Positions 27,336 through 36,946 of a stretch of 64,000 nucleotides of DNA are shown piece by piece; positions within the stretch are counted from its first letter, which is position 1, and the number at the start of each line of letters is the position of its first letter. The translations under genes were made by a program, and so were the position numbers. A model generated the notes under the pieces. That model saw only the letters and a list, made by a program, of their open reading frames with translations. It made no database searches and was not told the DNA's origin. Source of the stretch: G963663495 sp963663495 (lineage in GTDB: Bacteria > Bacteroidota > Rhodothermia > Rhodothermales > Bin80); NCBI GenBank assembly GCA_963663495.1, contig OY760427.1, forward strand, positions 682,001-746,000. The letters are read 5' to 3'.

Positions 27336-28399
27336 GTATCCCCTGCCTTGAGCAGTTTTGCCAGGTCTCCTACCCCCCTCTTTCTCGTAACCTCCGCAAT
27401 CTGGGCCTGCAGGCGGTCTTCGTAAGTCGGATAAGTGGTCTGGTAGAAGACCCCGAAGGGTCGGGGTAGGTCGGGCTGGTCAAACATGCGACTGGCTATA
27501 CTGGCCAGTTCAATGGATGTCTCATCATACACGGCGGCATCGTCTATGGACCAGTGGCCATTGGTAAGGTCAATTGCTGTCGGGCGAAAGCCATCCAAGC
27601 GCACAGCCTTGCGGCCGTTGTTATAAACCATGGGTTTACCATGCTCAATGAAGACGCAGTTGTTCGCCTTTGTCTGCTTTTCAGTAAATGAGAAGAAGGC
27701 CCCGTCGTTGTATATGTTACAGTTCTGGTATATCTCTACCATGGAAACGCCCTTGTGGGCATGAGCGCGCTTCAACACCTGCGTCAAGTGCCGCGTATCC
27801 CGATCCATCGTTCTCGCCACAAATGTGGAAGAAGCCCCCAAGGCCAAAGAAATTGGATTAAACGGTTGGGCTAGTGAGCCGAAAGGCGTACTCTTGGTCA
27901 CCTTTCCTACCTCGGATGTCGGACTGAATTGTCCCTTTGTTAGGCCATAAATCTGGTTATTAAACAGTAGGATTTGAACATCCAGGTTACGGCGGAGGAT
28001 ATGAATGAGGTGATTGCCTCCAATGGACAAGGCGTCACCATCTCCCGTTACTATCCACACATCAAGCTCGGAACGTGACGCTTTAAGGCCGGTGGCGATG
28101 GCAGGTGCGCGGCCGTGAATGGTGTGCATCCCGTACGTGTTCATATAGTACGGGAACCGGCTTGAGCAGCCGATACCGCTGATGAAGACCGTGTTTTCGC
28201 GGGGCACACCAAGAGACGGCATGAGACGCTGCACGGCAGCCAGAATGGCATAGTCGCCACAGCCAGGACACCAGCGCACATCCTGATCACTCGCAAAATC
28301 CTTCCGCGTAGGACCGGATTTTTTCGGTCTAGGTGGCAGGTTGTGGCGTTTGGCCTTGAACCCGGGCGGAAGGCGAGGCTTCCTGGTTTGGTTAGCCAT
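27311..28399 (-). CDS. korB: 2-oxoacid:ferredoxin oxidoreductase, beta subunit
   Basis: The TPP-binding subunit of a 2-oxoglutarate-type (KorAB) ferredoxin oxidoreductase, which makes acyl-CoA from 2-oxoacids and reduces ferredoxin. Motifs: VRWCPGCGDYAIL (start of the domain), GIGCSSRFPYYMNTYGMHTI, TGDGDALSIGGNHLIH (TPP/Mg site) and LLFNNQIYGLTKGQ. The ATG at 28399 overlaps the korA end by 8 bp and gives 362 residues; a longer frame starting at 28513 lies inside korA and adds unrelated residues. Residues 1-40 are a basic extension (KPRLPPGFKAKRHNLPPRPK). Confidence 0.9.
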   Translation of the reverse strand: MANQTRKPRLPPGFKAKRHNLPPRPKKSGPTRKDFASDQDVRWCPGCGDYAILAAVQRLMPSLGVPRENTVFISGIGCSSRFPYYMNTYGMHTIHGRAPAIATGLKASRSELDVWIVTGDGDALSIGGNHLIHILRRNLDVQILLFNNQIYGLTKGQFSPTSEVGKVTKSTPFGSLAQPFNPISLALGASSTFVARTMDRDTRHLTQVLKRAHAHKGVSMVEIYQNCNIYNDGAFFSFTEKQTKANNCVFIEHGKPMVYNNGRKAVRLDGFRPTAIDLTNGHWSIDDAAVYDETSIELASIASRMFDQPDLPRPFGVFYQTTYPTYEDRLQAQIAEVTRKRGVGDLAKLLKAGDTWRIKTNA

Positions 28400-30287
28400 G
28401 GTTAAGGAGAGTAGATGCCGCGTCCATGATTTCACTGGCTTTGAAGGGCTGACCCTGCACCTTGGTGAGCGGCACAAATGGCAGAAGGAACTTATCACGT
28501 AATAATCGCACAAGCTGGCCCATGTTCAGCTCGGGAACGAGGATATGGTCGTAATGCGGCAAGATGGCTCCGAGGTCAGCCGGTAGCGGATTGACGTACC
28601 GCAGATGTATGCTACCCGCCCGGATGTCCCTATGTCGCAGCCGCAGGACGGCTTCTTTAATCGCACCTTCTGTTGAGCCCCATCCGACAATAAGGACAGC
28701 CCCTTCCTTATCTCCGTTAACAACTAATGGATCCATAACTTGGACGACCCGATCCACCTTTTCCGCACGCAAGTTGGTCATGCGTTGGTGGTTTATCGGA
28801 TCGTAGGACACTGTGCCCGTGTCTTCTTGCTTCTCCAGTCCACCGATGCGGTGTTCAAGTCCTTTAGTGCCAGGCTTTGCCCACGGGCGCGCAAGGGTCG
28901 CAGAGTCGCGCACATACGGCAGGAATGCCGACTTACCATTATGATTGCCGTTTGGTGCAGTTGCAAAATGCACGGGGAACGAGGCTAGCATATTCTCGTC
29001 CGGTACGAGCCATGGTTCGGATCCGTTAACGACATAACCATCGGCCAGCAAGATCACCGGAGTCATGTAATGCACGGCGACGCGGCAGGCCTCATAGGCA
29101 GCAAAAAAGCAATCTCCCGGCGTGGATGCCGACAGAATCGGTACAGGAGCTTCCCCATTGCGGCCGTACATGGCCTGGAGCAGGTCGCTCTGCTCGGTTT
29201 TGGTGGGAAGTCCGGTAGAGGGTCCTCCCCGCTGGACGTTGACAACGACCAGTGGCAACTCGGCCATAACACCGAGACCAATTGCCTCGGACTTCAATGC
29301 CAGGCCAGGTCCGCTAGTGGCACAGACGCCCAGAGAGCCTCCAAAGCTGGCCCCGATGGCTGCCCCGATGGCTGCGATTTCATCTTCGGCCTGAAACGTC
29401 ATCACGCCAAAGTTCTTGTAGCGACTCAGTTCGTGAAGCAGCTCTGAGGCAGGCGTAATGGGATAGCTGCCATAGAACAACGGTAGTTCACTCTTGGAGC
29501 TCGCCGCAACTAAGCCTAATGCCAGCGACTGTGCTCCTCGAATGGCCCGATACAGTCCTGGTGCCAAGGTCGCCGGATGGACCTCGTACTGAACAATGAA
29601 GTCCTCCGTAGTCTCGCCAAAATGATATCCCTTCTTCAGTACATGGATGTTCGCATCTCGAATGCTGGGGCGTTTGGCAAACTTCTGCGACAGCCATTCC
29701 ATTGCGGGCCTCATGGGGCGCGAATAGAGCCAGAGTGCCAAGCCGAGCGCAAACATATTCTTGCTGCGGTCCATGACCCTTCTGTCCAAGCCGCGGTCCT
29801 TGAGCGCTTCGCGGGTCATCTTTGACAGCTCCACCTCAAAGAGCTGGTATTCCTTTTTGACAATAGGATCCTGCAACGGATTGTTTGGGCCGTACCCTGC
29901 GAGCTTAAGGTTGTGCCGGGTGAACGCGTTTGAATTGACCATTATGGCGCCGCCACGTTTTACACGATGGAGGTTTACCTTCAACGCCGCAGGATTCATG
30001 GCGACAAGAAGATCTACCTCGTCGCCAGGGGTCTGGATATTGACGGATCCAAAATGCAGCTGAAAGCCGCTAACCCCGTAAGTTGTACCGGCCGGGGCCC
30101 TGATTTCTGCCGGGAAGTCCGGCAATGTCGCAAGGTCATTTTGTGCCAGCGCAGTCGCTAGTGTAAACTGGGACCCGGTCAACTGCATCCCGTCGCCTGA
30201 ATCCCCTGCAAAAAGGATGGTGGCTTCCTCTAGCGTGCGCACCTCCTTCTGTGTGACCGGACTAGCTGTGGCTGACTCCTGACTCAT
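28392..30287 (-). CDS. korA: 2-oxoacid:ferredoxin oxidoreductase, fused gamma-alpha subunit
   Basis: A 631-residue protein: the N-terminal gamma domain (FAGDSGDGMQLTGSQF, LPDFPAEIRAPAGTTYGVS, about residues 20-200) fused to the alpha pyrimidine-binding domain (YGSYPITPASELLHELS, TSGPGLALKSEAIGLGVMAE, VNVQRGGPSTGLPTKTEQSD, about 255-500), with a C-terminal domain beyond. This architecture is typical of Bacteroidota-type KorA. Works with korB; ferredoxin is the likely electron acceptor. The genes korA, korB and the Nramp-like gene overlap in series, indicating one operon. About 125 bp separate it from the IS element upstream. Confidence 0.93.
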   Translation of the reverse strand: MSQESATASPVTQKEVRTLEEATILFAGDSGDGMQLTGSQFTLATALAQNDLATLPDFPAEIRAPAGTTYGVSGFQLHFGSVNIQTPGDEVDLLVAMNPAALKVNLHRVKRGGAIMVNSNAFTRHNLKLAGYGPNNPLQDPIVKKEYQLFEVELSKMTREALKDRGLDRRVMDRSKNMFALGLALWLYSRPMRPAMEWLSQKFAKRPSIRDANIHVLKKGYHFGETTEDFIVQYEVHPATLAPGLYRAIRGAQSLALGLVAASSKSELPLFYGSYPITPASELLHELSRYKNFGVMTFQAEDEIAAIGAAIGASFGGSLGVCATSGPGLALKSEAIGLGVMAELPLVVVNVQRGGPSTGLPTKTEQSDLLQAMYGRNGEAPVPILSASTPGDCFFAAYEACRVAVHYMTPVILLADGYVVNGSEPWLVPDENMLASFPVHFATAPNGNHNGKSAFLPYVRDSATLARPWAKPGTKGLEHRIGGLEKQEDTGTVSYDPINHQRMTNLRAEKVDRVVQVMDPLVVNGDKEGAVLIVGWGSTEGAIKEAVLRLRHRDIRAGSIHLRYVNPLPADLGAILPHYDHILVPELNMGQLVRLLRDKFLLPFVPLTKVQGQPFKASEIMDAASTLLNHG

Positions 30288-30542
30288 TGGTATTTCTGGC
30301 GAGTGAGCGACACCGCAGGGGAGTGCCGGTTACCTAACAACGGGTTTAACTATTTGGTTGCAGCAATATAAGGTCCGCCCCGTTTGGACAGGGAGGAGCG
30401 GTGAATATCCAATGAGCCTTTTGCAAAACCCTTGAATCGGGGTGTTTTTGTCTGAAGATGCGATTTCCTAAGATAGGGGGCTGGTCAGGTAGATTTGACT
30501 GCTCGGCGGGTGCAGATGGAGGATTCTACAGGCCATGAAAAT

Positions 30543-30560
30543 GTGTGCTAGCAAGCACAC
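30543..30560 (+). promoter_or_regulatory. Hairpin in the IS leader
   Basis: Perfect stem GTGTGCT-AGCA-AGCACAC, about 70 bp before the transposase ATG. It may limit transcription or translation entering the element from outside; function is inferred only. Confidence 0.35.
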
Positions 30561-30631
30561 TTGAGGGACTGGAACCTCCGTGTTAGGTATCTTTGGAGGA
30601 GAAACTAAACTCGCAAAAAACGAAGGTTCTC

Positions 30632-31948
30632 ATGTCTCTCAATTCTAAGTTAAGCGGATTCTGGATCAACTGCCAACGGGAGCTTTTTCCCTGGGTGGAG
30701 GAAACGATTGGCCCCTTGGAGGGGCGCCATAAGAAGCTGCTCTCGGTACTGGAGATGGTGCGAGTTGAGCGCTTTCTGCCCAGTGCTCAGGACGGTATAC
30801 CCGGGCGTCCGTTGAAGAGCCGTGCTGCCCTCGCGCGGGCGTTCCTGGCGAAGATGGTGTTCAATATGGATACGACCAGAGCGTTGGTGGAGCGGTTGCG
30901 TTCGGATCCGACGCTGCGGCGTTTGTGTGGTTGGCATCGGTTGGAGGATGTGCCGAGTGAGGCGACCTTTTCACGTGCGTTCAGGGAATTTTCAGAGGCG
31001 GAATTGCCGACGCGTGTACATGAGGCTCTGATAAAGGAGGGGTATTCGGAGCAGTTGGTGGGGCACCTATCGCGTGATTCGACCGCAATAGCAGCGCGAG
31101 AGAAGCCGGTACTGAAAAAGGAGTCGGAGCGTCCAGAGTGCAAACCAGCGAGTCCTTCCAAGGATGAAGAGCGTTCAAAGAAGCCGAAGCGGCTCGTGGG
31201 CCAGCTGGCAATAGAGATGGAGGAGGAATTACCGGAGGTGGGCCATCCATCGCAGGATTCGACCGCGATAGTGGCGCAAGAGGACCCGGTACCCCAGAAA
31301 AAGGAGTTAGAGCGTCCAGAAGAGTGCAAATCATCGCATCCTACCAAGGATGAAAAGCCTCCGAAGGAGTTGCCGCGGCTGGTGCGCCAGCGTACCATGG
31401 GGACAGAGGAGATGTTGGAGGAGTTACCGAAGCGATGTACGGTAGGCGTTAAGCGCAATGCGAAGGGACATACGCAGAAATGGACGGGGTACAAGTTGCA
31501 CATGGATGTGGCCGACGGAGGCGTACCGATCAGCGGTTTTGTTTCCTCTGCATCATTGCATGATAGCCAAGCGGCGATTCCGTTGGCTACGATATCTCAA
31601 CTGCGGGTACGCAATTTGTATGATCTGATGGACAGTGCATACGACGCGAAGCAGATTCACGAGCACAGTAAAGGCTTGGGGCACGTGCCGATTATCGACC
31701 ATAATCCGCGACGCAAAGGTAAGGCGGCGCTTATCCGCGAGAAAACGGCCCAGCGAGCAGCCGGATTGGTACTGCCTGAGGATGTTCGTTACAGGGAGCG
31801 CTCAACGGTTGAGCGAGCCTTCGGGCGGCTCAAGGATGAGTTTGGTGGTCGTAATGTCCGCGTGCGTGGGCACAAGAAGGTGACATGCCACTTGATGTTC
31901 GGCGTGCTGGTACTGACGGTAGATCAGCTGTTGCGTATGGTGCAATAG
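30632..31948 (+). CDS. Transposase (DDE_Tnp_1 / DUF772 type) with internal duplication
   Basis: A 438-residue transposase. The N-terminal DUF772-like region (RPLKSRAALARAFLAKMVFN, LCGWHRLEDVPSEATFSRAF) is normal. The segment around the first catalytic Asp is duplicated in tandem: HLSRDSTAIAAREKP near 31060 and HPSQDSTAIVAQEDP near 31240, each followed by a charged Lys/Glu-rich stretch. The remaining core (KWTGYKLHMDVADGG, YDLMDSAYDA, RSTVERAFGRLKDEFGG) is intact. Start: ATG at 30632 with GAAGG six bases upstream; a TTG at 30593 after GGAGG is possible. The repeat adds about 60 residues compared with usual family members. Confidence 0.85.
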   Translation: MSLNSKLSGFWINCQRELFPWVEETIGPLEGRHKKLLSVLEMVRVERFLPSAQDGIPGRPLKSRAALARAFLAKMVFNMDTTRALVERLRSDPTLRRLCGWHRLEDVPSEATFSRAFREFSEAELPTRVHEALIKEGYSEQLVGHLSRDSTAIAAREKPVLKKESERPECKPASPSKDEERSKKPKRLVGQLAIEMEEELPEVGHPSQDSTAIVAQEDPVPQKKELERPEECKSSHPTKDEKPPKELPRLVRQRTMGTEEMLEELPKRCTVGVKRNAKGHTQKWTGYKLHMDVADGGVPISGFVSSASLHDSQAAIPLATISQLRVRNLYDLMDSAYDAKQIHEHSKGLGHVPIIDHNPRRKGKAALIREKTAQRAAGLVLPEDVRYRERSTVERAFGRLKDEFGGRNVRVRGHKKVTCHLMFGVLVLTVDQLLRMVQ

Positions 31949-32207
31949 AGACAGGAATCCAGACGTAAATTGCGCTAATCGGGTTTTGTGCGAAGCAGGA
32001 GCTAGGCATAGGTGTGCCCGCAAAGCACGGATTCTGCCCCGAATTCACCCCCCCGGGAAGCCTTCAACGCCTATGGACCGCCTATACATCTGGATCCAAA
32101 GGCTACACATGCCAATGCTCCCGGCGTAATGTCGAAAAACCCGAAAATTTGGGCATTTTGGTCGCCACCACCGCCGAATACACCGGGGTTTTGCAAAAGG
32201 CTCCAAT

Positions 32208-32603
32208 ATTAATAGCAAGGCAGCCGGCACGGAGTAGGTTGTGTGTTGCTCTGCCAAGGCTGGGCTCCTACAACGGCGGTCACTATAGCTCCCCTGAATG
32301 GGTAGCATAACTCAACTTACATACCCTTTTCCAGTAGTCAGGCATGCAGGCTTGAGAAAATAGCCATCGGTTAGATGATGCAATGCTGGATGGGAGTGCC
32401 TGGTGCTCAAGATAATACCGTGCGCCATATTGGATGGGCTCGGAGTAGGTAACGTGCGTTCCGGGATCCAAGGGCATGGAAGATAGCGCATGTACCCTAA
32501 TCTCCAAGAAAGTCGCAAGACAGTCACAATTGTCGCATATTTAGATATACTGCACGATGCGCGGATGAATCACTAATCGGGGGTAGAGCGTCCGGGAGCA
32601 ACG
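32208..32603. other. Gene-free region between the IS element and apaG
   Basis: Short open frames on both strands lack any recognisable family or good ribosome site. The region presumably carries the apaG promoter. Confidence 0.4.
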
Positions 32604-32987
32604 ATGATACCATACATGGCAACAACCAAGGATATCACCGTCACGGTGCGTCCGGTATATTTGGACAGTGAAACAGATTTCTTCGAAAAGCGGTTCGTTT
32701 TTGGCTACTACGTTAAGATCAGCAACGATGGCTGCGAGCCGGTACGACTCGTGCGGCGCCACTGGCGTATTTGTGACGAAACAGGCCATGTTGAGGAAGT
32801 GGATGGGTCAGGTGTAATCGGTAAACAACCCCTGATTGATCCGGGGAAGGAGCACACATACAGCAGCTACAGCGTGCTCAAAACCTTCACAGGGGCCATG
32901 GAGGGATACTACACCATGGAGGGCATGGATGGCGGTCGGTTTAAAGTTGCCATCCCGAGATTTGATCTCCGGGCCATGGCTAATTAA
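32604..32987 (+). CDS. apaG: ApaG domain protein
   Basis: A 127-residue ApaG protein, a fibronectin type III-like fold. Blocks: VFGYYVKISNDGCEPVRLV, RRHWRICDETG, GSGVIGKQPLIDPGKEH and YSSYSVLKTFTGAMEGYY. ApaG was linked to magnesium/cobalt homeostasis and binds (di)nucleotides; the exact role is unsettled. The ATG at 32604 is preceded by GGGAG at a good distance; an internal ATG at 32616 is possible. It stands alone, with about 400 bp free on each side. Confidence 0.92.
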   Translation: MIPYMATTKDITVTVRPVYLDSETDFFEKRFVFGYYVKISNDGCEPVRLVRRHWRICDETGHVEEVDGSGVIGKQPLIDPGKEHTYSSYSVLKTFTGAMEGYYTMEGMDGGRFKVAIPRFDLRAMAN

Positions 32988-33563
32988 GCCCGCCGGTGGA
33001 CTATTGCGGGTCGCGTGAAGCACAGCCACGTTAGGTCTGCATTATGATATCCTGTACTCCCTTCCACATGTGAGTGCCATTATCTAGGAACTGGTTTTCG
33101 TGTTGGCCCATCGCTGCATGGCAGCAGTCGGGCAATCTTGCTAAGAACGGTACCATCCACAACTAACCTTCACACCAGCGACAAATCGGAAGGCCCCGTC
33201 GGCCTTGTTAGCTACGATGGTGAAAGGCTCAGGAAAACCCGAACCGGCACCGAACCATAAATCATTTCTAAACCTATACGGATAGGCACGCCGTCCCAAG
33301 CCAGCACCGAACATACACTTTACTGATTTTGACCTGACACGGAATGGCACAACGCCCTTTCTAGCGCCGCGATGCCTCTGTTTTCCCTTGGAAGTACGGG
33401 GCAGCCGGTGTCTCGGGAGGCGTGGAAGTTTTCCTCTACCTAAAAGCTGGTATCAGGAACGGAAACAGTGCGAATCCAGCGCTGAACGGGTCAGCTCGCC
33501 ATGCCGCGTGCCGCCGCTGAGCGCAGGACCTGGGGCAAGGCTGCCCCGAACCGAAAATCGCGA
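32988..33563. other. Gene-free region after apaG
   Basis: Minus-strand fragment 33141-33350 contains a short beta-rich sequence (YPYRFRNDLWFGAGSGFPE) that might be a degraded outer-membrane protein; no intact gene or family can be supported. No clear terminator is seen. Confidence 0.35.
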
Positions 33564-35258
33564 TTACCGGCTAAGGAGCATGCTGCGCGTTGCACTGTGG
33601 CTTCCAGTCTGTAACCGGTAAGTGTATACGCCGCTGCCCTTGCCGGTGGCGTCAAAAGCTAACGAATGCGTCCCCGCAGTTTTCCACCCGTCGTACAAGG
33701 TGGCTACGTGCTGACCTAAGAGATTGAAAACGGTCAGGAGGACTGGTGTGGCTTCGGGCACGGAAAAACGGATCGTGGTAGAGGGATTGAAAGGGTTGGG
33801 ATAATTCTGCTCCAAAACCCACTGAGAGGGCAGATCCTTATCCACCGCTGAAGAAACCAGTTCAATAGTTCCCATAGGGGTTAAGTCCTTGTCGCGAAGG
33901 CCTGGATAATCAGGTGCATAGCGGTAGGAGCGGTACACAGCCGTCTGCAAACGTTCGTTACCCTGGCTGAAGGGCGGAATAGGTGTCCCCTGCTCCAGAG
34001 GACCGGTCCGCACAACGGGGTTTACATACTCCCATACCTTGCGGTCGTCCATGATTTCAAAAATCCTCCCCGTCATGCCCTCAGCGATCAGTGTATTGCC
34101 ATTGGGGAGCCGTTGCTGACCGGAGATAAAATTGGAATAGAATGTCCCGGGATTGGTGTAGCTCCACACTATCTCCGGCTCCGCGAAGGTTCCGTCAACA
34201 TTGATGTTGAAGTACACCTGACCATCGTAGTCTTCGGTGTAGGGGAGTCTTAATTCGTACACCGTTGAATACTGCATGTCGGGCCTGTCCCTCCCGTTGT
34301 CAAAAACCGTAAGGTGACCGCCCCCCGGCAAGCCCGCGTCAATCCACAAAGGCGAGTGATTGAAGAACAGGGTCTGGGATTCTGGCCCTCCAATTCCGTA
34401 CATGGCGGGGTTACCAAACCGATATAACAGGTCACCCCCCTGATTGAAGTTGCCGCCCCGCGACCCCTTCGCCTCTTCCACCGTGGTGCTGTGGTCAATA
34501 ATCCAGACCTCGCTGAAAAACGAAACACTCAATGCGATGATGTCAAGCTCTTCGTCGTAATCAATGCCATTGATATGAAGCCAGTCTCCGCCATCGCCGG
34601 AATTGATGTCAATACGATCAGGCTTTCTGCTCGGGTTGCCAAAATTTGCCTTGGATTCATCAAAGTTCTGCACTAAGTGATCCCAAGCATCCCACTGCCA
34701 AACGATCTCTGCCCTATCTGTGCTCACAGGCTTGAATTCGATGATTTTCTCCGTCCAAAACTCGAAAACCTCGGCATCAGCAAGGTTGGCAGGGTTGTAG
34801 CCGGCGGCCAATAGGGCGGCTTCATCCCTACGTTCCCAAACCGTCGCAAGAATGGTACCGCCCGGCATCGCTACCACATCATGGTGCAGGGTATACTGAT
34901 CGCTCACATGGTCGAACTGCCAAACAATTTCGCCGTCCCATGCAATCTCTTCAATCCGTCCACCACGTCCCCCGCCGGTAGTCCAGCTGTTTGGTGCTCT
35001 TGAGGCCCGGAGAAGGTTTCCGTTCTGCAACAGTTGCGTCGTAGATCCGATGTTGAATTCGTGCATCCATTGATTAACGACCATGCCCTCCAGGTCCACG
35101 AGATAGGTGCTGGGATGTTGGTGCGGGGCGATCAGCGTGTAGCCTGGAGACGCTCCTTCATCATTCAAGAACAGTCCCACGGTCCGCTCCTGACACAGGC
35201 AAACGGCCGGAACGGCCACCACTGCCGTAATAATGATTGGCGCAGTCCTTGTCAGCAT
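33564..35258 (-). CDS. Arylsulfotransferase-family protein with T9SS sorting domain
   Basis: A 564-residue exported protein: signal peptide (MLTRTAPIIITAVVAVPAVC), an Arylsulfotransferase (ASST)-type beta-propeller (GYTLIAPHQHPSTYLVDLEG, VVNQWMHEF, LHHDVVAMPGGTILA, GDWLHINGIDYDEELDIIAL, LPNGNTLIAEGMTGRIFE) and, from about residue 485, a type A T9SS C-terminal sorting domain starting VLEQNYPNPFNPSTTIRFSV. ASST enzymes move sulfate between phenolic compounds; the His of the WLHINGIDYD block corresponds to a region that carries the catalytic His in known enzymes. It would be anchored on or released from the cell surface. Transcribed with the next gene, 13 bp away. Confidence 0.85.
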   Translation of the reverse strand: MLTRTAPIIITAVVAVPAVCLCQERTVGLFLNDEGASPGYTLIAPHQHPSTYLVDLEGMVVNQWMHEFNIGSTTQLLQNGNLLRASRAPNSWTTGGGRGGRIEEIAWDGEIVWQFDHVSDQYTLHHDVVAMPGGTILATVWERRDEAALLAAGYNPANLADAEVFEFWTEKIIEFKPVSTDRAEIVWQWDAWDHLVQNFDESKANFGNPSRKPDRIDINSGDGGDWLHINGIDYDEELDIIALSVSFFSEVWIIDHSTTVEEAKGSRGGNFNQGGDLLYRFGNPAMYGIGGPESQTLFFNHSPLWIDAGLPGGGHLTVFDNGRDRPDMQYSTVYELRLPYTEDYDGQVYFNINVDGTFAEPEIVWSYTNPGTFYSNFISGQQRLPNGNTLIAEGMTGRIFEIMDDRKVWEYVNPVVRTGPLEQGTPIPPFSQGNERLQTAVYRSYRYAPDYPGLRDKDLTPMGTIELVSSAVDKDLPSQWVLEQNYPNPFNPSTTIRFSVPEATPVLLTVFNLLGQHVATLYDGWKTAGTHSLAFDATGKGSGVYTYRLQTGSHSATRSMLLSR

Positions 35259-35271
35259 GTTGATTTGTGAC

Positions 35272-36846
35272 CTATGAATCCTCCGAATACAGCAGTAAAC
35301 GCTCTATCCGGTGAAAGGTGATGAAAGATGACTCAGGATCCGGTGTAATCACCGCCTCAAAGACAACCGCCCTGGTGTCATAGTCTATTTCCACAGCCTT
35401 ACCGAGAGGATGGCCTTGAAACACTGCTCCGGGCATGAACATGACATTGTTTTGATCGGCATGGAAGTCAACATCGGATACGATTTGCGAATATGTGTCC
35501 AGACGGCGCTCCTTTCCGTACTGCCAAACCTGCCTCACGGTCATATTCTCGTCATCTATTTCGTATTCCACAGCACGGCTGTACGGTCCTCCCCGGTTGT
35601 TCCCATTGTTACGATATTCCCCGTTGTCGAACACGAATAGCGTGCCATTCGGGGTAAGCTCCGGAGCATGAGGAAACCAAGCCCATTCAAAGTCAGGATG
35701 AACACGGTTTCCGTTGAGCACTTCCTCGTCCGTGATGGGGTTGCCGCTGGCATCCAGCGGTTGGAGCAACTTGGTCTGCATGTCGGTGCCATCACCCGCT
35801 GTGCCCCAGGATGTATGCGGAGCCAGGATCCACATAAGTTCGTTATCCCTGGTAAGTTTAATGGCGCCTTGAAAACGTCCGGTAATGATGATGGCGTCCT
35901 TCACGGTGTCGTACGCTAAGCCGTTGGCATGAAACCAGTCATCAAATGTGTACGCCCATTCATATCTAGTCTCATCCATGGATTGCGTCAGATCCCACTC
36001 CTGGACGATATCACCGGACACCCGATTTATTTCAATAATGCGATCCTCAATGGTTGATTCACCATCCCTGTTAACCGTAACAAGGAAATTACCGTTCGGC
36101 TCCATCTCCTTGACATTATGGTGAAATCCATAACCGTCCATAGGCCACGAATTCACGACCATCCCCATCATGTCCATCTCAACAATGAGGTCTGAGCTCC
36201 CGTCACCAAAATACAGATTACCGTTCGCGAGGCGTTCAACACCAACGTCATAAAACAGGTACCTGAGCGAGTCATGTCCGCTCAGGTCAAGGTACCACCT
36301 TATGTCACCTGCAGCATCAAACATGAACGGAACCTGTGCACGAGAATTTGGGGTTTCGGATAGGCCGAAGTAGCTGACCAGATTCATGCCCGGTCTCATG
36401 GTTCCGGGATTGGCAGTTACAATCTCAATGTCGGGAGCCGAGAAGGAAGGAGCAGAGGTATCAATGGATGCTGTCTGCTCACCGATCCTGGTGCCATTTT
36501 CTTCAAAGAGAGAGATACCTACTGTGTTTTCGTGCTGCAGGTAAAGTCCGAGAATCGGTAAAACTGCCTCCGTAAAGGGTTCCTCAAAGCGTTTGACGAC
36601 GTCGGTGCCAGCGCCCCCTTTTCCCTGCACGACAATCTCCGCAAGAACCGGGCGGGTGGTTGCTATGGCTACTTCTGCCGAAAGTGGGGCATACCCAGTC
36701 GGATTTAGAGTAACCTCAAGATTGGAAATTACTTGCTCAATGGGTGGACCGACCGGTGGCACCGTTTCCACCATCCCATCACAGCCTGCAAAGCTAGGAA
36801 TCAGCAAGATGGCGACCGAATAACGTACTAAGAATCGGGGCTGCAT
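35272..36846 (-). CDS. Arylsulfotransferase-family lipoprotein
   Basis: A 524-residue paralogue of the neighbouring gene without the sorting domain. It begins with a lipoprotein signal (SVAILLIPSFAGC; lipobox SFAGC), so it is anchored by lipid. Residues 35-120 form an immunoglobulin-like domain, then the ASST propeller (FMFDAAGDIRWYLDLSGHD, GYGFHHNVKEMEPNGNFLVT, DDWFHANGLAYDTVKDAIII, HAPELTPNGTLFVFDNGEYR). The two genes likely arose by duplication and were given different surface routes. Substrates are unknown; sulfated phenolics or glycans are possible. Confidence 0.85.
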   Translation of the reverse strand: MQPRFLVRYSVAILLIPSFAGCDGMVETVPPVGPPIEQVISNLEVTLNPTGYAPLSAEVAIATTRPVLAEIVVQGKGGAGTDVVKRFEEPFTEAVLPILGLYLQHENTVGISLFEENGTRIGEQTASIDTSAPSFSAPDIEIVTANPGTMRPGMNLVSYFGLSETPNSRAQVPFMFDAAGDIRWYLDLSGHDSLRYLFYDVGVERLANGNLYFGDGSSDLIVEMDMMGMVVNSWPMDGYGFHHNVKEMEPNGNFLVTVNRDGESTIEDRIIEINRVSGDIVQEWDLTQSMDETRYEWAYTFDDWFHANGLAYDTVKDAIIITGRFQGAIKLTRDNELMWILAPHTSWGTAGDGTDMQTKLLQPLDASGNPITDEEVLNGNRVHPDFEWAWFPHAPELTPNGTLFVFDNGEYRNNGNNRGGPYSRAVEYEIDDENMTVRQVWQYGKERRLDTYSQIVSDVDFHADQNNVMFMPGAVFQGHPLGKAVEIDYDTRAVVFEAVITPDPESSFITFHRIERLLLYSEDS

Positions 36847-36946
36847 ACCCTGTTAGGATGCCTGACAGACAAAAAATGTGTGCCGGGGTTGAGAAAATTG
36901 CGAGATGGTGCACCGCACTGTGCTACCGGATCATCACCCGAAAGGT

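Larger units (their letters stand above)
30414..32203 (+). mobile_element. IS5/IS1182-like element with 18-bp ends and CAAT duplication
   Basis: Perfect 18-bp inverted repeats GAGCCTTTTGCAAAACCC at 30414-30431 and 32186-32203. Both sides are flanked by CAAT (30410-30413 and 32204-32207), a 4-bp target duplication. The element carries one transposase and about 250 bp of 3' non-coding sequence. It sits 125 bp upstream of korA and could affect its promoter. Confidence 0.85.

Noticed and set aside
28400..28513. N-terminal extension of KorB
   Set aside because: Lies inside korA; the ATG at 28399 fits the family length.
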